From: Emticicia fluvialis
Lineage (GTDB): Bacteria > Bacteroidota > Bacteroidia > Cytophagales > Spirosomataceae
Length of the DNA stretch: 64,000 nt
Direction of reading: 5' to 3'
NCBI RefSeq assembly: GCF_024793945.1
Contig: NZ_JANUSD010000006.1
Coordinates: forward strand, 124,001 to 188,000
The first letter of the stretch is position 1. Every line of letters starts with the position of its first letter. The notes below the pieces were generated by a model, which had not been told where the DNA came from, did no database searches, and was given only the letters and a program-made list of their open reading frames with translations. This document shows, piece by piece, positions 45,774-55,105 of the stretch. A program made the position numbers and the translations under genes.

Positions 45774-46847
45774 TTATTTGAAATTGAATGCTTTTTTCAA
45801 CTTAACAAAAATATCGTTGTTCTTATAAAACCCTGCAAACATTTCAGCGCCTTTGCCGTAAGCAAAAACCGGAATCATCACAGCTGTATGCCCACCGGTA
45901 GTAAACTTGCCCTCCACTTTACCGTCTTTAGAAAGGCCGTTCAAAGAAAAGCCACCAGTTTCGTGGTCGGCCGTAATTATTACCAGGGTATTACCGTCTT
46001 TATCCGCAAAATCAAAGGCCTCGCCAATGGCTTTGTCAAAATCAAGCATTTCGTTCACAATATACTGGGTGTCATTTGCGTGGCCGCCCCAATCTATCTG
46101 AGACCCCTCTACCATCAGGAAAAAACCCTTTTTGTTTTGTTTCAGAATATTCAGTGCCGTTTGGGTAGACACCAGCAACTGGTCTCCCCTGCCCTCCGAT
46201 ATCTTCACCGGGTCGCCTTCTGCAATCAGCCCGGCCAGTTTACCGCTTTTTACTTTGGCCACCTCATCAATTGACTGCGCAACCTGATAATTTTTGCTTT
46301 TCAGTTCATCAAGCAGGTTTCTTCCGTCTTTTCTCTGATTAAAATACTTGCGACCACCCCCAATAAACAGGTCAATATCTGTTTTAAGGAAATCAGCCGC
46401 TATTTCTTCCGACATCTTTCTTGAAGGCTGATGCGCAATAAATGAAGACGGCGTAGCATCTACAATGGCACATGTAGCCACCAGGCCGGTAGCCAGCCCT
46501 TTCTGCTCGGCAATTTCAAGAATGGTAGGCAACGGATTCTTATCTGCATCTACCCCAATTGCGCCGTTATAGGTCTTCTGCCCGGTAGAAAACGCAGTGG
46601 CACCAGCGGCTGAATCGGTAATAAAATTATCGGCCGAATGGTTCTTATGAAAACCAATTACCTTACTGCGCTCAATGTTAAGCGGGCCTTTAGCCGAAAC
46701 AATGCCCGAGTAAATCTGGGCGGTACCCATGCCGTCACCAATCAGAAAAATAATGTTTTTTGGATACTGATTTTTCTGTGCTTCAACTGTAAACGACCCT
46801 ATTGTTGCCAAAACAGCAAACACGCTCAACCACAATGTTTTTTTCAT
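45774..46847 (-). CDS. Exported alkaline phosphatase (PhoA family)
   Basis: Phosphomonoesterase releasing inorganic phosphate outside the cytoplasm. The 357-residue protein has a signal peptide (MKKTLWLSVFAVLATIGSFTVEAQ), the metal-binding Asp in FLIGDGMG (Asp38), the nucleophile Ser79 in TDSAAGATAFSTG, and the later metal motifs EGSQIDWGGHAND and ITADHETGGFSL and GHTAVMIPVF. All catalytic residues look present, including the Asp-Ser-Ala active-site pattern. It is shorter than E. coli PhoA, as is usual in Bacteroidota. Divergent from the phytochrome operon. Confidence 0.95.
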   Translation of the reverse strand: MKKTLWLSVFAVLATIGSFTVEAQKNQYPKNIIFLIGDGMGTAQIYSGIVSAKGPLNIERSKVIGFHKNHSADNFITDSAAGATAFSTGQKTYNGAIGVDADKNPLPTILEIAEQKGLATGLVATCAIVDATPSSFIAHQPSRKMSEEIAADFLKTDIDLFIGGGRKYFNQRKDGRNLLDELKSKNYQVAQSIDEVAKVKSGKLAGLIAEGDPVKISEGRGDQLLVSTQTALNILKQNKKGFFLMVEGSQIDWGGHANDTQYIVNEMLDFDKAIGEAFDFADKDGNTLVIITADHETGGFSLNGLSKDGKVEGKFTTGGHTAVMIPVFAYGKGAEMFAGFYKNNDIFVKLKKAFNFK

Positions 46848-47309
46848 TAAAATGCTTTTTTTTATTAATACCCCGGCCTGCCCTTAAAAGACCATTGTGC
46901 ACCTGATGCTACACCCAAAGACAGGGTATTAAAATGTGAATAATTATAAAACGAGGGCACAAAAAACGGAAAGAACCACTAAATAACAGACCAACATTTG
47001 TTATGATTTTATTAAGAAAAATACAATCCACACAAGAACAAGCCTGTTTTTGGCGTTTATAGAGATAAAAACGTATATATATCCACCAAAATTTTTATCT
47101 ACTAAATGTGCCATTTGCGTGGCATATTAGCCGTCCACCTCTCCATTTTTGATTAAATCTCCTAAATAATTATGTTTTTTGTTTACATTTTAGGAAATTT
47201 GAACAGCTGCATACGATGAGACACAAAGTATTTACTAACCGAATTTTATTATATCCTGAGGCTTATCTGAAGAGTTAAATTTACTCTGATGTCTCTTAAA
47301 TGCGAACAC
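46848..47309. other. Intergenic region between phosphatase and light-sensing operon
   Basis: About 460 bases with divergent promoters and no gene. An imperfect inverted repeat (8-base arms, one mismatch) lies near 47106-47127 (GTGCCATTTGCGTGGCAT core), and CCTAAAT/ATTTTAGG arms lie near 47161-47196. Either could be an operator. I could not place -33/-7 elements with confidence. Confidence 0.4.
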
Positions 47310-47750
47310 ATGAAAACTAAGAATTATAGGATTTTCTACACTGATGACGACCTTGACGATAAAGAAATTTTTAAAGAAATAATCAACGAAATACATCCCG
47401 ATTTTTTGATTGAGTTTCAGAGTGACGGGATAGAGTTGCTATCGATGCTGAAAGAAACCCAGGCCAAGCCGGACATACTTTTTCTTGACCTGAATATGCC
47501 TTATGCCGATGGCTTTGAGGTATTGAGTGAAATACGACAAGACTCATCGCATAAAAATCTTCCTGTGGTGATACTCTCTACATCAAACGATACCAGTTCT
47601 ATTGCCAAAGCAAAAGAATCTGGGGCTACTCTGTATGTTTGCAAGCCTGATTCTTATACCAAACTCAAGAATATTCTTGCCGAGCTATTGAGTTTAAACT
47701 GGAACAGCTATTTAGAATCGCAGCCTGTGAAAGAATTTGTTTATTGCTGA
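47310..47750 (+). CDS. Single-domain response regulator
   Basis: Phosphate receiver domain without an output domain. I chose ATG 47310 (MKTKNYRIFYTDDDLDD), where the fold begins; a start at 47289 adds seven residues. The 146-residue protein has acidic Asp12-Asp14, the phosphoacceptor Asp60 in LFLDLNMP, a Ser/Thr at LST (about 90-91) and Lys112 in VCKP. It stands first in a three-gene cluster with heme oxygenase (37 bases on) and the phytochrome, so it is the likely phosphate receiver of that kinase, resembling Rcp/BphR-type single-domain regulators. Confidence 0.92.
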   Translation: MKTKNYRIFYTDDDLDDKEIFKEIINEIHPDFLIEFQSDGIELLSMLKETQAKPDILFLDLNMPYADGFEVLSEIRQDSSHKNLPVVILSTSNDTSSIAKAKESGATLYVCKPDSYTKLKNILAELLSLNWNSYLESQPVKEFVYC

Positions 47751-47787
47751 ACAAATATCTTTTCTCTGACAATTGCCTGAGGAATAC

Positions 47788-48372
47788 ATGACCCACTACG
47801 ATAGCATTTTAAGCAAACTCAGGTCTGAGACCGGGGTTCTGCATACTGAATTAGAAAAAACTGCTCTTTCAAAAGCCCTGCTTGAAGAAAACGTTTCAAT
47901 GGAAAACTACCTGCTCTATCTTCAAAAAATGAGGAGTGTGGTTGATTTTTACGAAAATTGCGTTTTCCCGGTTTTGATTGATACACTTGCTGATTTGCCA
48001 CGCAGACGAAGACTTGAAATGATTGACCATGATTTGAACCGGTTATCGGCAAAGCCAATAGAACAGGATGTTTTTAATATACAGAATGCAGGTGGGCATC
48101 CGCCCGTTCCGTACGCCTTAGGCTGTATGTATGTAATGGAAGGCTCAACACTGGGTGGCAGAATCATTCTTAAGCATATTGAAAAACACTTAGGGCTTTT
48201 GCCATCTGGCGGCGCTTCTTTTTTTGAAGGCTATGGCGCCGAAACGGGGCAATTGTGGAAGTCGTTTTTAACAACATTACAGACTTATTCATTACAAAAT
48301 GATGCTGATGCCGCTATCGTTGCCGGAGCAACTGATACCTTCAGGTCAATAAAAAATCATTTGGAGTCTTAA
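47788..48372 (+). CDS. Biliverdin-producing heme oxygenase
   Basis: Opens heme to biliverdin, the chromophore needed by the phytochrome next door. I chose ATG 47788, which has GAGGA six bases upstream; a TTG at 47773 is the alternative. The 194-residue protein has the proximal-histidine segment GVLHTELEKTAL near residue 19 and the distal-helix signature YVMEGSTLGGRII near 120, as in bacterial BphO/HmuO enzymes. It overlaps nothing and ends 3 bases before the phytochrome start, so the two are translationally linked. Confidence 0.94.
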   Translation: MTHYDSILSKLRSETGVLHTELEKTALSKALLEENVSMENYLLYLQKMRSVVDFYENCVFPVLIDTLADLPRRRRLEMIDHDLNRLSAKPIEQDVFNIQNAGGHPPVPYALGCMYVMEGSTLGGRIILKHIEKHLGLLPSGGASFFEGYGAETGQLWKSFLTTLQTYSLQNDADAAIVAGATDTFRSIKNHLES

Positions 48373-48375
48373 CAG

Positions 48376-50634
48376 ATGGCATTGAAAGATATAGTTAACC
48401 GCGAGCTTGTTAACCTTACCAATTGCGAACAAGAGCCTATTCATATACCGGGCAGTATTCAGCCTCATGGTTTTTTAGTAGCCACAGACACCAACGGGGT
48501 AATCAGATATTGCAGTGCCAATATCCATGAATTTACCCCGTTCAAAGCCGAAAACCTGCTTCAACAACCTATTGAAGTGCTTATCGGAGCCGACCAGCTT
48601 TCGCAGTTCAGGCACTACCTTACTGAGCTCCAGCGCACATCGGCGGCGCCTCATATTCTTGGTATAGGAAACACTCAGTTTCAATGTATGGTACATCAGG
48701 CAGAAAATACCTTTTTGTGTGAATTTGAGCCGGTTTCGGAGCATATCCCACGCGTATCGGCAGTTTATGACCAGGCCATTAACTTTGCACGGTACATGAG
48801 CCAGGCCATGACCCTGCAACAGCTTTGCCATAGCGTAGCTACAGAAATACGGGCATTAACCGGATATGACCGCGTAATGGTATATCGTTTCGATAAACAA
48901 TATAACGGCGAAATATTTGCAGAAAGCAAAGTTGATGAACACGAGCCTTTTCTGGGTTTGCATTATCCGCACACGGATATTCCTGTTCAGGCGCGGCAGC
49001 TATACATCAGAAACCTGATGCGCCTGATAGTAGATGTTAATTACACCCCTGTACCGATACTTACTAAAGAAAACAGCAGCAACAAAGACCTGGACCTCAG
49101 CTGCTCAACATTGCGCAGCGTATCGCCTATTCATGTGCAGTACCTGAAAAACATTGGTGTAAGCGCCACACTAACTATTTCTCTTTTGCACGAGGGCAAG
49201 CTGTGGGGGCTTATTGCCTGCCATCATTACTCGGCCAAGTATCTTGACCATTACACCCGCATTACAGCGCAGTTGCAGGGGCATTTTCTAACATCACAGA
49301 TTCAGGTTCGGGAAATGGCCGAAGGTTACGCCGTGGCGGCCAGAATAAACACCTCTTTAGAGACTTTACTGAACAAAACATTTGTACCCGAAAGAGCCTC
49401 TTTACAAGCATTGGTAAATCAGCCTCAGATACTTGAAATATGCCATGCCGCAGGCGTAGCGGTGATACTGAACAATGTTGTATACAAAGCAGGAAAAACA
49501 CCTGACGACCCGGTAATTCTGCAAATTGCAGAGCTGGCCAGACAAAAAGCAGCAAACGGCATTTTTAACACCTCGGCACTTTCTGAAGATTTTCCTGAAG
49601 CCTTAGAATGGTGTTCGGTGGCCTCTGGTATATTGTATTACCAGCTGGGGGTAGTGCATAATGAAGCCATAGTCTGGTTCAGACCAGAAAGCCTTCAGAC
49701 TATTAACTGGAGCGGAGACCCTGAAAAAGCCATAATGAAAGATGTAAACGGGCTGTCGCCAAGAAAATCATTTGAAAAATACCAGCAGATTGTAAAATGC
49801 CGCTCTTACGACTGGACTCAGACAGAGCTGACCGCCGCCGCTACTTTTTCATATTCTATTCAGAAACTTATTACACTTATTCTGCTTACTGAAGAAGAAG
49901 CCCGCCAAAGAGAATTGACCAGACAACTGGAGGCATCGAACCTTGAATTGGAAAATATCAGTTGGATAAGCACTCATGATTTAAAAGAACCGCTGCGTAA
50001 AATACAATTGTTTTCGTCGCGCTTGTTGAACATTGACAAGAACCTATCGGCTGATATGAGTGCTACACTCCAAAAAATGAATGCTTCTGCTAACAAAATG
50101 CAGAAACTTATTTCAGATATCACTAATTATTCCAGAATCAGGCATTCTGAAACAACACTCGAAAAAATTGACTTAACTGCCCTGATTGATAAAGTAAAAC
50201 AAGAGCTTGCAGAAGATATTGAAGAAAAAAACGCCAGCGTTGTTGCAGTTAATTTAGCTTTCATAGAAGGCATACCCGTTATTGTGCATCAGTTGTTCAG
50301 CAACCTGATTGGTAATTCTATGAAGTTTATCAAAGATGGCGTATGGCCGAAAATAGTAATTAAGCAAGAGCAGGAGCCAGTAAAATCACCGGAACCTGAC
50401 GACACAAAACTATACTACAAAATTACTGTTGCTGACAATGGCATAGGCTTTGAAAACGAATTCAGCGATAAGATATTCAAGATATTTACACGCCTACATT
50501 CGGCAGATAAATATCAGGGCACAGGTATAGGGCTTGCCTTGTGTAAGAAAATCATGCAGTTGCACAATGGATATATCTATGCAGAAAGCGGAGAAAATCA
50601 GGGAGCTGTGTTTACACTTTATTTTCCTGTTTGA
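48376..50634 (+). CDS. bphP: Bacteriophytochrome sensor histidine kinase
   Basis: Red/far-red light sensor kinase. The 752-residue protein has PAS-GAF-PHY plus HisKA-HATPase domains. Cys17 in LTNCEQEPIHIPGSIQPHG is the usual biliverdin attachment site of bacteriophytochromes. The GAF domain has YDRVMVYRFDKQYNGEIFAES and GLHYPHTDIPVQARQLY (PHTDIP where PASDIP is usual) and LWGLIACHHYSA; the PHY tongue has SPRKSF. The kinase part has H534 in SWISTHDLKEPLRK, the N box LIGNSMKFI, VADNGIGFE and GTGIGLALCKKI. It has no fused receiver domain. The two upstream genes make its chromophore and likely its partner. Confidence 0.97.
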   Translation: MALKDIVNRELVNLTNCEQEPIHIPGSIQPHGFLVATDTNGVIRYCSANIHEFTPFKAENLLQQPIEVLIGADQLSQFRHYLTELQRTSAAPHILGIGNTQFQCMVHQAENTFLCEFEPVSEHIPRVSAVYDQAINFARYMSQAMTLQQLCHSVATEIRALTGYDRVMVYRFDKQYNGEIFAESKVDEHEPFLGLHYPHTDIPVQARQLYIRNLMRLIVDVNYTPVPILTKENSSNKDLDLSCSTLRSVSPIHVQYLKNIGVSATLTISLLHEGKLWGLIACHHYSAKYLDHYTRITAQLQGHFLTSQIQVREMAEGYAVAARINTSLETLLNKTFVPERASLQALVNQPQILEICHAAGVAVILNNVVYKAGKTPDDPVILQIAELARQKAANGIFNTSALSEDFPEALEWCSVASGILYYQLGVVHNEAIVWFRPESLQTINWSGDPEKAIMKDVNGLSPRKSFEKYQQIVKCRSYDWTQTELTAAATFSYSIQKLITLILLTEEEARQRELTRQLEASNLELENISWISTHDLKEPLRKIQLFSSRLLNIDKNLSADMSATLQKMNASANKMQKLISDITNYSRIRHSETTLEKIDLTALIDKVKQELAEDIEEKNASVVAVNLAFIEGIPVIVHQLFSNLIGNSMKFIKDGVWPKIVIKQEQEPVKSPEPDDTKLYYKITVADNGIGFENEFSDKIFKIFTRLHSADKYQGTGIGLALCKKIMQLHNGYIYAESGENQGAVFTLYFPV

Positions 50635-50636
50635 CT

Positions 50637-50680
50637 ACCGTGCCACGCTCTCTTTATGACGAGGATAAGCGTGGCACGGT
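50637..50680. terminator. Perfect inverted repeat between convergent genes
   Basis: A 13-base perfect stem (50637-50649 with 50668-50680, core GTGCCACG/CGTGGCAC) and an 18-base loop lies directly after the phytochrome stop. There is no T-run on either side, so it may act as a bidirectional stop or RNA-stability element rather than a classic terminator. Confidence 0.5.
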
Positions 50681-50699
50681 TGAATTAATTCTCTATCTA

Positions 50700-53162
50700 T
50701 TAAAATTCTCCGTCAGCAGGCTCTTTTGTTTTCTTCTTAGCCTGATGCAGACGATAGTTAAAAGTCAGGTTCACTTGTCTCAAGCGCCCTTGTCCGCGGC
50801 TTTCAGTAATAAAGTTAGGCCCTTCGGTAATAGAACGATAAATTCTTGAATTGAAAACGTCGCTCACATTCAAAGTCAATGTGGCATTGTTTTTCATGAT
50901 GTCTTTACTTACCGCCAAATCCATCACGGCAATGGCTTTTCTTCTTCCCTGTGGGGTTTGTTGTGGTGCTTCGTAATTACCACGTATCTGGAAATCGGTA
51001 TTATTCCAGAAAGTAAAGCGTGAGGTCATACGCGTAAACCAGCTGTAAGTATCACTTTTAAGGCTGGCATCAAAATTAGCCCCGTTTGTAATAGCCCTGA
51101 AAAAATTAAAACTGCCATCCATTTTCCACCATTTATAGGGCGTTAAAGAGGCAGTAAACTCATAGCCGAACGAGTTTTCGGTAGCCAGGTTCTCAGGCCT
51201 TGTAAATGAATTGCCGGCATCGTCTACTTTCCTGATGCGCACTATCTTGCCATCGGTATATCTGTAATACAAAGACGAGCTGATAGACCCGTTCTCGAAA
51301 TACTTGATATGACCCAACTCATACACATCCGTAAATTCCGGATTCAAATCAGGATTACCGCTCCAGAAGTTACGGCTGTCGCTAAAAGTTGAGAAAGGGC
51401 TCAGGTCATTATAAGTCGGGCGACGGATACGTCGGCTATAGCTAATCTGCATAGAGTTTTGTTTCGGAAACTCATAAGTAACATGCACACTCGGAAACAG
51501 GTTATTGTACTTACGCGGGTTTACTTCATTGGTTTTTCTGAGTGTGGTGGTCACATTTGTCCACTCTGCCCGAACACCTGCCTGATACGAAAACTTGCTC
51601 ACTTTGTTACTAATAATACCATAAGCCGCATTGATGTTCTCTTCATAGAGGAAATCGTTTGTAAAACCTGCAATCGGGAACCAGACGTTGTTCTCACCTC
51701 TTTGTGTCAGCGAGAAATCGTTGGTCATATCGCGCGAGCTGCTTCTGGCACCCAATTCAAATTTGCCCTCTTTGGCAAACGGATGCGTATAATCTGCCTG
51801 AAACAACAACTGTTTTTCGGTTTCATAATTCAGCGAACGTTGCAATATAGCCGGTATGTCAGAAGCACTGCCATCTGGTTTGTAGGTCTGCTGGTTATAG
51901 TACTGGTCAGAGTCCTCCCAGTTATCCAGGTACCTCACGTCTGCCGTCAGTTCATGGCCTTTTCTGGCAAACTTGCGTCTGTAAGTAAGGGCATATTCTG
52001 CGTTTGGCTCCGTCTCAGTTTCATCCTGCGTACGGTTAGTAATACCCGTAGGGTTATTCACATTGTTCAGGAAATCACGGTAGCGGATGTCTGAAAAACG
52101 TTTTCCCTTGCTTATTCTCCACAGGTACGAGCCCGTCAATGTATTGTTATCATTAAAGAAATAATCAATACCTGCACGGGCACTGTTATTCTCACCTTTC
52201 AGTTTGTTGGTTGAGTTTTGCTGGGTTATGAGCGTTGAATCGCCCTGATAAAACTCCTGATAAAGCGAGTTTCTGCCCGGAGTATTGCGGTACGAAGCCG
52301 TATAATTAACAAAGAAGTTCAGGTTTTTACGACGATAGTTGACATTAGCCGCCAGACCCAGATTGGTAGGGTGTCCGGCAATTACATCAAACGAACCGTT
52401 AAAGCCTTCCTTGCGCTCTTTTTTAAGAATAATGTTAATGATACCCCCCATCCCTTCGGCCTCATAGCGTGCCGATGGATTGGTAATAATCTCTATTCTT
52501 TCAATGCTGCTGCCCTGTAACTGCTGCAAACCACTTCCACCTTTAATACTCACCAGGCCCGATGGCTTACCATCTACCAGAATCCTGACGTTGTTACTGC
52601 CTCTCAGGCTCACGTTTCCATCAATATCAACCGATAATGAAGGAATATTGGTCAGGATATCTACAGCTGTACCACCGGCGTTGGCCAGGTCTTTACCCAC
52701 ATTGAAAATACGTTTATCTAGCGACATCTCCATTGAGCTTTTCTCGGCGCGCACCTCTACTTCATTCAATACATTACTGGAGGTGGCTACTTTCAGGATT
52801 CCTAAATCATGCGAAGGTTTATCGGGTGATAATGAAAAAGGCACCGTTTTGGTAGCCTTGTATCCAATAAACTCCAGCAGTGCATAATATGTACCAGATG
52901 GTGCATCAATAGAAAAAGCACCGGCATCGTCTGTAATATTACCGGTAACAAAAGAGCTGTCGGGCAATTTATACAGCCGCACACTGGCAAAGGCAAGGGG
53001 TGCGTTAGACTGCGCATCTACTATTTTACCTTTCAGTTTAAATTTCCCTGCATTCTGGGCTAAAGATTTTTCGGCTCCTAAAAAGCTAATCAATAAAACA
53101 ACAATAAATGATAACGATTTTGCGATTGAAAGTAAAGATTTGTATTTGATGATAATGTTCAT
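50700..53162 (-). CDS. TonB-dependent outer membrane receptor, OMP_b-brl family
   Basis: Outer membrane beta-barrel receptor for an unknown substrate. The 820-residue protein has a signal peptide (to about residue 36, SLAQ), a carboxypeptidase-regulatory-like domain near 45-120 (FKLKGKIVDAQSNAPLAFASVRLY), a plug domain near 130-240 (DILTNIPSLSVDIDGNVSLRGSNNVRILVDGKP, NPSARYEAEGMGGIINIILKKE) and a barrel of the outer membrane beta-barrel family that ends in a short charged tail. It lies 44 bases after the SMP-30-like gene on the same strand, so the two are an operon. Confidence 0.92.
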   Translation of the reverse strand: MNIIIKYKSLLSIAKSLSFIVVLLISFLGAEKSLAQNAGKFKLKGKIVDAQSNAPLAFASVRLYKLPDSSFVTGNITDDAGAFSIDAPSGTYYALLEFIGYKATKTVPFSLSPDKPSHDLGILKVATSSNVLNEVEVRAEKSSMEMSLDKRIFNVGKDLANAGGTAVDILTNIPSLSVDIDGNVSLRGSNNVRILVDGKPSGLVSIKGGSGLQQLQGSSIERIEIITNPSARYEAEGMGGIINIILKKERKEGFNGSFDVIAGHPTNLGLAANVNYRRKNLNFFVNYTASYRNTPGRNSLYQEFYQGDSTLITQQNSTNKLKGENNSARAGIDYFFNDNNTLTGSYLWRISKGKRFSDIRYRDFLNNVNNPTGITNRTQDETETEPNAEYALTYRRKFARKGHELTADVRYLDNWEDSDQYYNQQTYKPDGSASDIPAILQRSLNYETEKQLLFQADYTHPFAKEGKFELGARSSSRDMTNDFSLTQRGENNVWFPIAGFTNDFLYEENINAAYGIISNKVSKFSYQAGVRAEWTNVTTTLRKTNEVNPRKYNNLFPSVHVTYEFPKQNSMQISYSRRIRRPTYNDLSPFSTFSDSRNFWSGNPDLNPEFTDVYELGHIKYFENGSISSSLYYRYTDGKIVRIRKVDDAGNSFTRPENLATENSFGYEFTASLTPYKWWKMDGSFNFFRAITNGANFDASLKSDTYSWFTRMTSRFTFWNNTDFQIRGNYEAPQQTPQGRRKAIAVMDLAVSKDIMKNNATLTLNVSDVFNSRIYRSITEGPNFITESRGQGRLRQVNLTFNYRLHQAKKKTKEPADGEF

Positions 53163-53206
53163 TTCCGGATTGATAGATAGGATATAAGGCTGAAATCTGT
53201 TGTGGG

Positions 53207-54061
53207 TTAATTTACTTTATAAGCTACTACCTTGTTTTTAAGAAAAGTAGGCACAACCAGTAGTTTTTTGCTGGCAATATATTCAAAATCGGCAGTGTTC
53301 ATTGGTTTTTCAATGGTATCTAGTAAAAGGTTTGTTTTGCCCTGGGGTGTTACATGCCAGATACGGCCTCTCCACTCACTAACAAAATAGCCTTTCTTAC
53401 CATCAGACTCTATGCCGTCAATGCCGCTTTTCTCGGTACCCATTCCTTCAGCAAATTTGCTTAGCTCTTTAGTCTTGGTATCATAGGCATACAAAATACC
53501 TTCGCCATTGCCTATCAAGAGCTGGCCATTATCATAAAACAATCCGTTCGGATTTTTAAGCAGGCCGCCATCCAGTATTTTTTCAAGTTTACCATTCTGT
53601 AGTTTCCAAACCCTGTTGGCGCGCATATCGGTCACATACAAAGTTTTGTTCTTTTCATCAATCGTAATATCATTCAGCATTTTGGCTTCCGGCACATCAT
53701 ATTTATTAATTACCTTTCCGCTTGCCAGGTCAATTTCAACCACTGCATAAAAACCGGCCGCATATAGTTTGTTATCAATAATGCCCATGCCTTTAATGGC
53801 ATTGAGCCCCCCGGTAACAACTTTTTGTTGTATTTTGCCATCCAGACCTATTTTAGCAATAAAGCTTTCCTGATTTTCGGGAACCGATTTTCCATTAATG
53901 CAAGAGACATACAAGACATTCTTTCTGGCGTCGTATAGCACCGACTCCGGCGTTGTGAGTGTAGTATCAGTTTCCCATACCTGTGTTAAGGTCGGGGTTT
54001 GAGCAAAGGCTGTCAGGCTAAGCGCACAGCAAAGCCAAAATGAAGCAAGTAAGATTTTCAT
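53207..54061 (-). CDS. Exported SMP-30/gluconolactonase-like beta-propeller protein
   Basis: The 284-residue protein has a signal peptide (MKILLASFWLCCALSLTAFA) and a beta-propeller with repeats reading LYVSCINGKSVPENQESFIAKIGLDGKI, KLYAAGFYAVVEIDLASGK, KTLYVTDMRANRVWKL and GKKGYFVSEWRGRIWHV. This is the SMP-30/gluconolaconase/LRE pattern (calcium-binding sugar lactonases). Catalytic residues cannot be assigned by eye, so enzyme activity is not certain; it may instead be a ligand-binding propeller. Upstream partner of the TonB receptor, 44 bases apart. Confidence 0.82.
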   Translation of the reverse strand: MKILLASFWLCCALSLTAFAQTPTLTQVWETDTTLTTPESVLYDARKNVLYVSCINGKSVPENQESFIAKIGLDGKIQQKVVTGGLNAIKGMGIIDNKLYAAGFYAVVEIDLASGKVINKYDVPEAKMLNDITIDEKNKTLYVTDMRANRVWKLQNGKLEKILDGGLLKNPNGLFYDNGQLLIGNGEGILYAYDTKTKELSKFAEGMGTEKSGIDGIESDGKKGYFVSEWRGRIWHVTPQGKTNLLLDTIEKPMNTADFEYIASKKLLVVPTFLKNKVVAYKVN

Positions 54062-54432
54062 TAGTAAAAAAGGTTAAATAGATTTTATTCAGGCTGAATG
54101 AATGTGAATATTACAAATTATTAAGGGCATTGACAAACAACCTATTCATAAAATAGACTTCCTATTCTATTAAATCGACAAAGTCATTCCAAAATCAGGC
54201 AGAATGCCCGGCGCTGCCTCTATTTATATGCCTCAATTGCTTGCCCAGGTTAGTTGGGCGCTTATCAGCAACAGGTTATGCCTTCCCTCTGGCTTTCCTG
54301 CAATAAAAGCAACTTGCTTATCAATAAAGCCTAGGGGTGCTTCCACATTTTGAGTATCATCTTTCACAACATTCAATACAATCGTAAATGGCATATAATT
54401 TTTGCTATTGGCCTTACAAAAAACACAATTTT
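54062..54432. other. Divergent intergenic region
   Basis: No gene. It holds the promoters of the minus-strand propeller/receptor operon and of the plus-strand acidic protein gene. A short upstream extension of the acidic protein starting at 54388 is possible but has no similarity to its acidic sequence. Confidence 0.4.
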
Positions 54433-55011
54433 ATGATAGACCAGGAAAACAGCTTTTACAGTCAGAATGACGAACAAGCAATAGAACCGAATAATGCGCA
54501 ACCAGAAAAAACCTGGGATGTGCCACCCATGGAACCCGAACGTTCGGCGCAGCAGCAACAAGACACTATTGATGAGCGGCTGGCCGATGTGGCAGATACC
54601 AACGAAAGCACAGATAGCCCGCCGTTAAGAAGCGAAATGGACCCTCCGAGGGCTCCTGATATTATCCCTGATCAATCGCCGGATGAAATAAATTACCCCG
54701 GTAAGCAGGATATCCCTAGAGTTGAGCAACCAAAATTCTTTGGTTCTTCTATCAGTTCTTCGTCGTCTATCGGCAATGAAGATGACAGACCCGAAAAAGG
54801 CGATGAGGCTCAGGAATTACAGTTAAAAGAAGAAGAAGAACGAAAAGAGAAAATTAAAGACCGGGAATCAGATTTGCGCGAGGCAGTGGAAGGACGTGAA
54901 GAAAGCATCAGGAAGTCGGAAGATGGAAACATAAGCGATAACCGTGGATACAACGAGATTCGTGAAAACTCTCCGGTAGGTAATGACCGCGATAAGGAGT
55001 TTTTGAATTAA
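54433..55011 (+). CDS. Acidic, low-complexity hypothetical protein
   Basis: I do not recognise this 192-residue protein. From ATG 54433 (MIDQENSFYSQNDEQ) it is strongly hydrophilic and rich in Asp, Glu, Pro, Ser, Gln and Lys, with no hydrophobic helix. A serine run (SSISSSSSIG near 103) and a Lys/Glu coiled-coil-like segment (AQELQLKEEEERKEKIKDRESDLREAVEGREE near 123-155) suggest an intrinsically disordered protein. It could be a stress protein or a structural linker. Followed by a hairpin terminator. Confidence 0.62.
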   Translation: MIDQENSFYSQNDEQAIEPNNAQPEKTWDVPPMEPERSAQQQQDTIDERLADVADTNESTDSPPLRSEMDPPRAPDIIPDQSPDEINYPGKQDIPRVEQPKFFGSSISSSSSIGNEDDRPEKGDEAQELQLKEEEERKEKIKDRESDLREAVEGREESIRKSEDGNISDNRGYNEIRENSPVGNDRDKEFLN

Positions 55012-55029
55012 GTTTGCAATAGTACCGAA

Positions 55030-55062
55030 AAGGCCTTGAATTGTTAATTCAGGGCTTTTTCA
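55030..55062 (+). terminator. Terminator after the acidic protein gene
   Basis: GCCTTGAATT (55033-55042) pairs with AATTCAGGGC (55046-55055) with one G-U pair, and is followed by five T. Confidence 0.8.
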
Positions 55063-55105
55063 GTATATTTAGCGCGCTTATTCTAAAAACGTGCTAATTT
55101 CAAAC

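Noticed and set aside
50637..50680. Inverted repeat considered as a transposon end or an operator
   Set aside because: It sits exactly between two convergent stop codons, with no target duplication or transposase; a transcript-end role is more likely.
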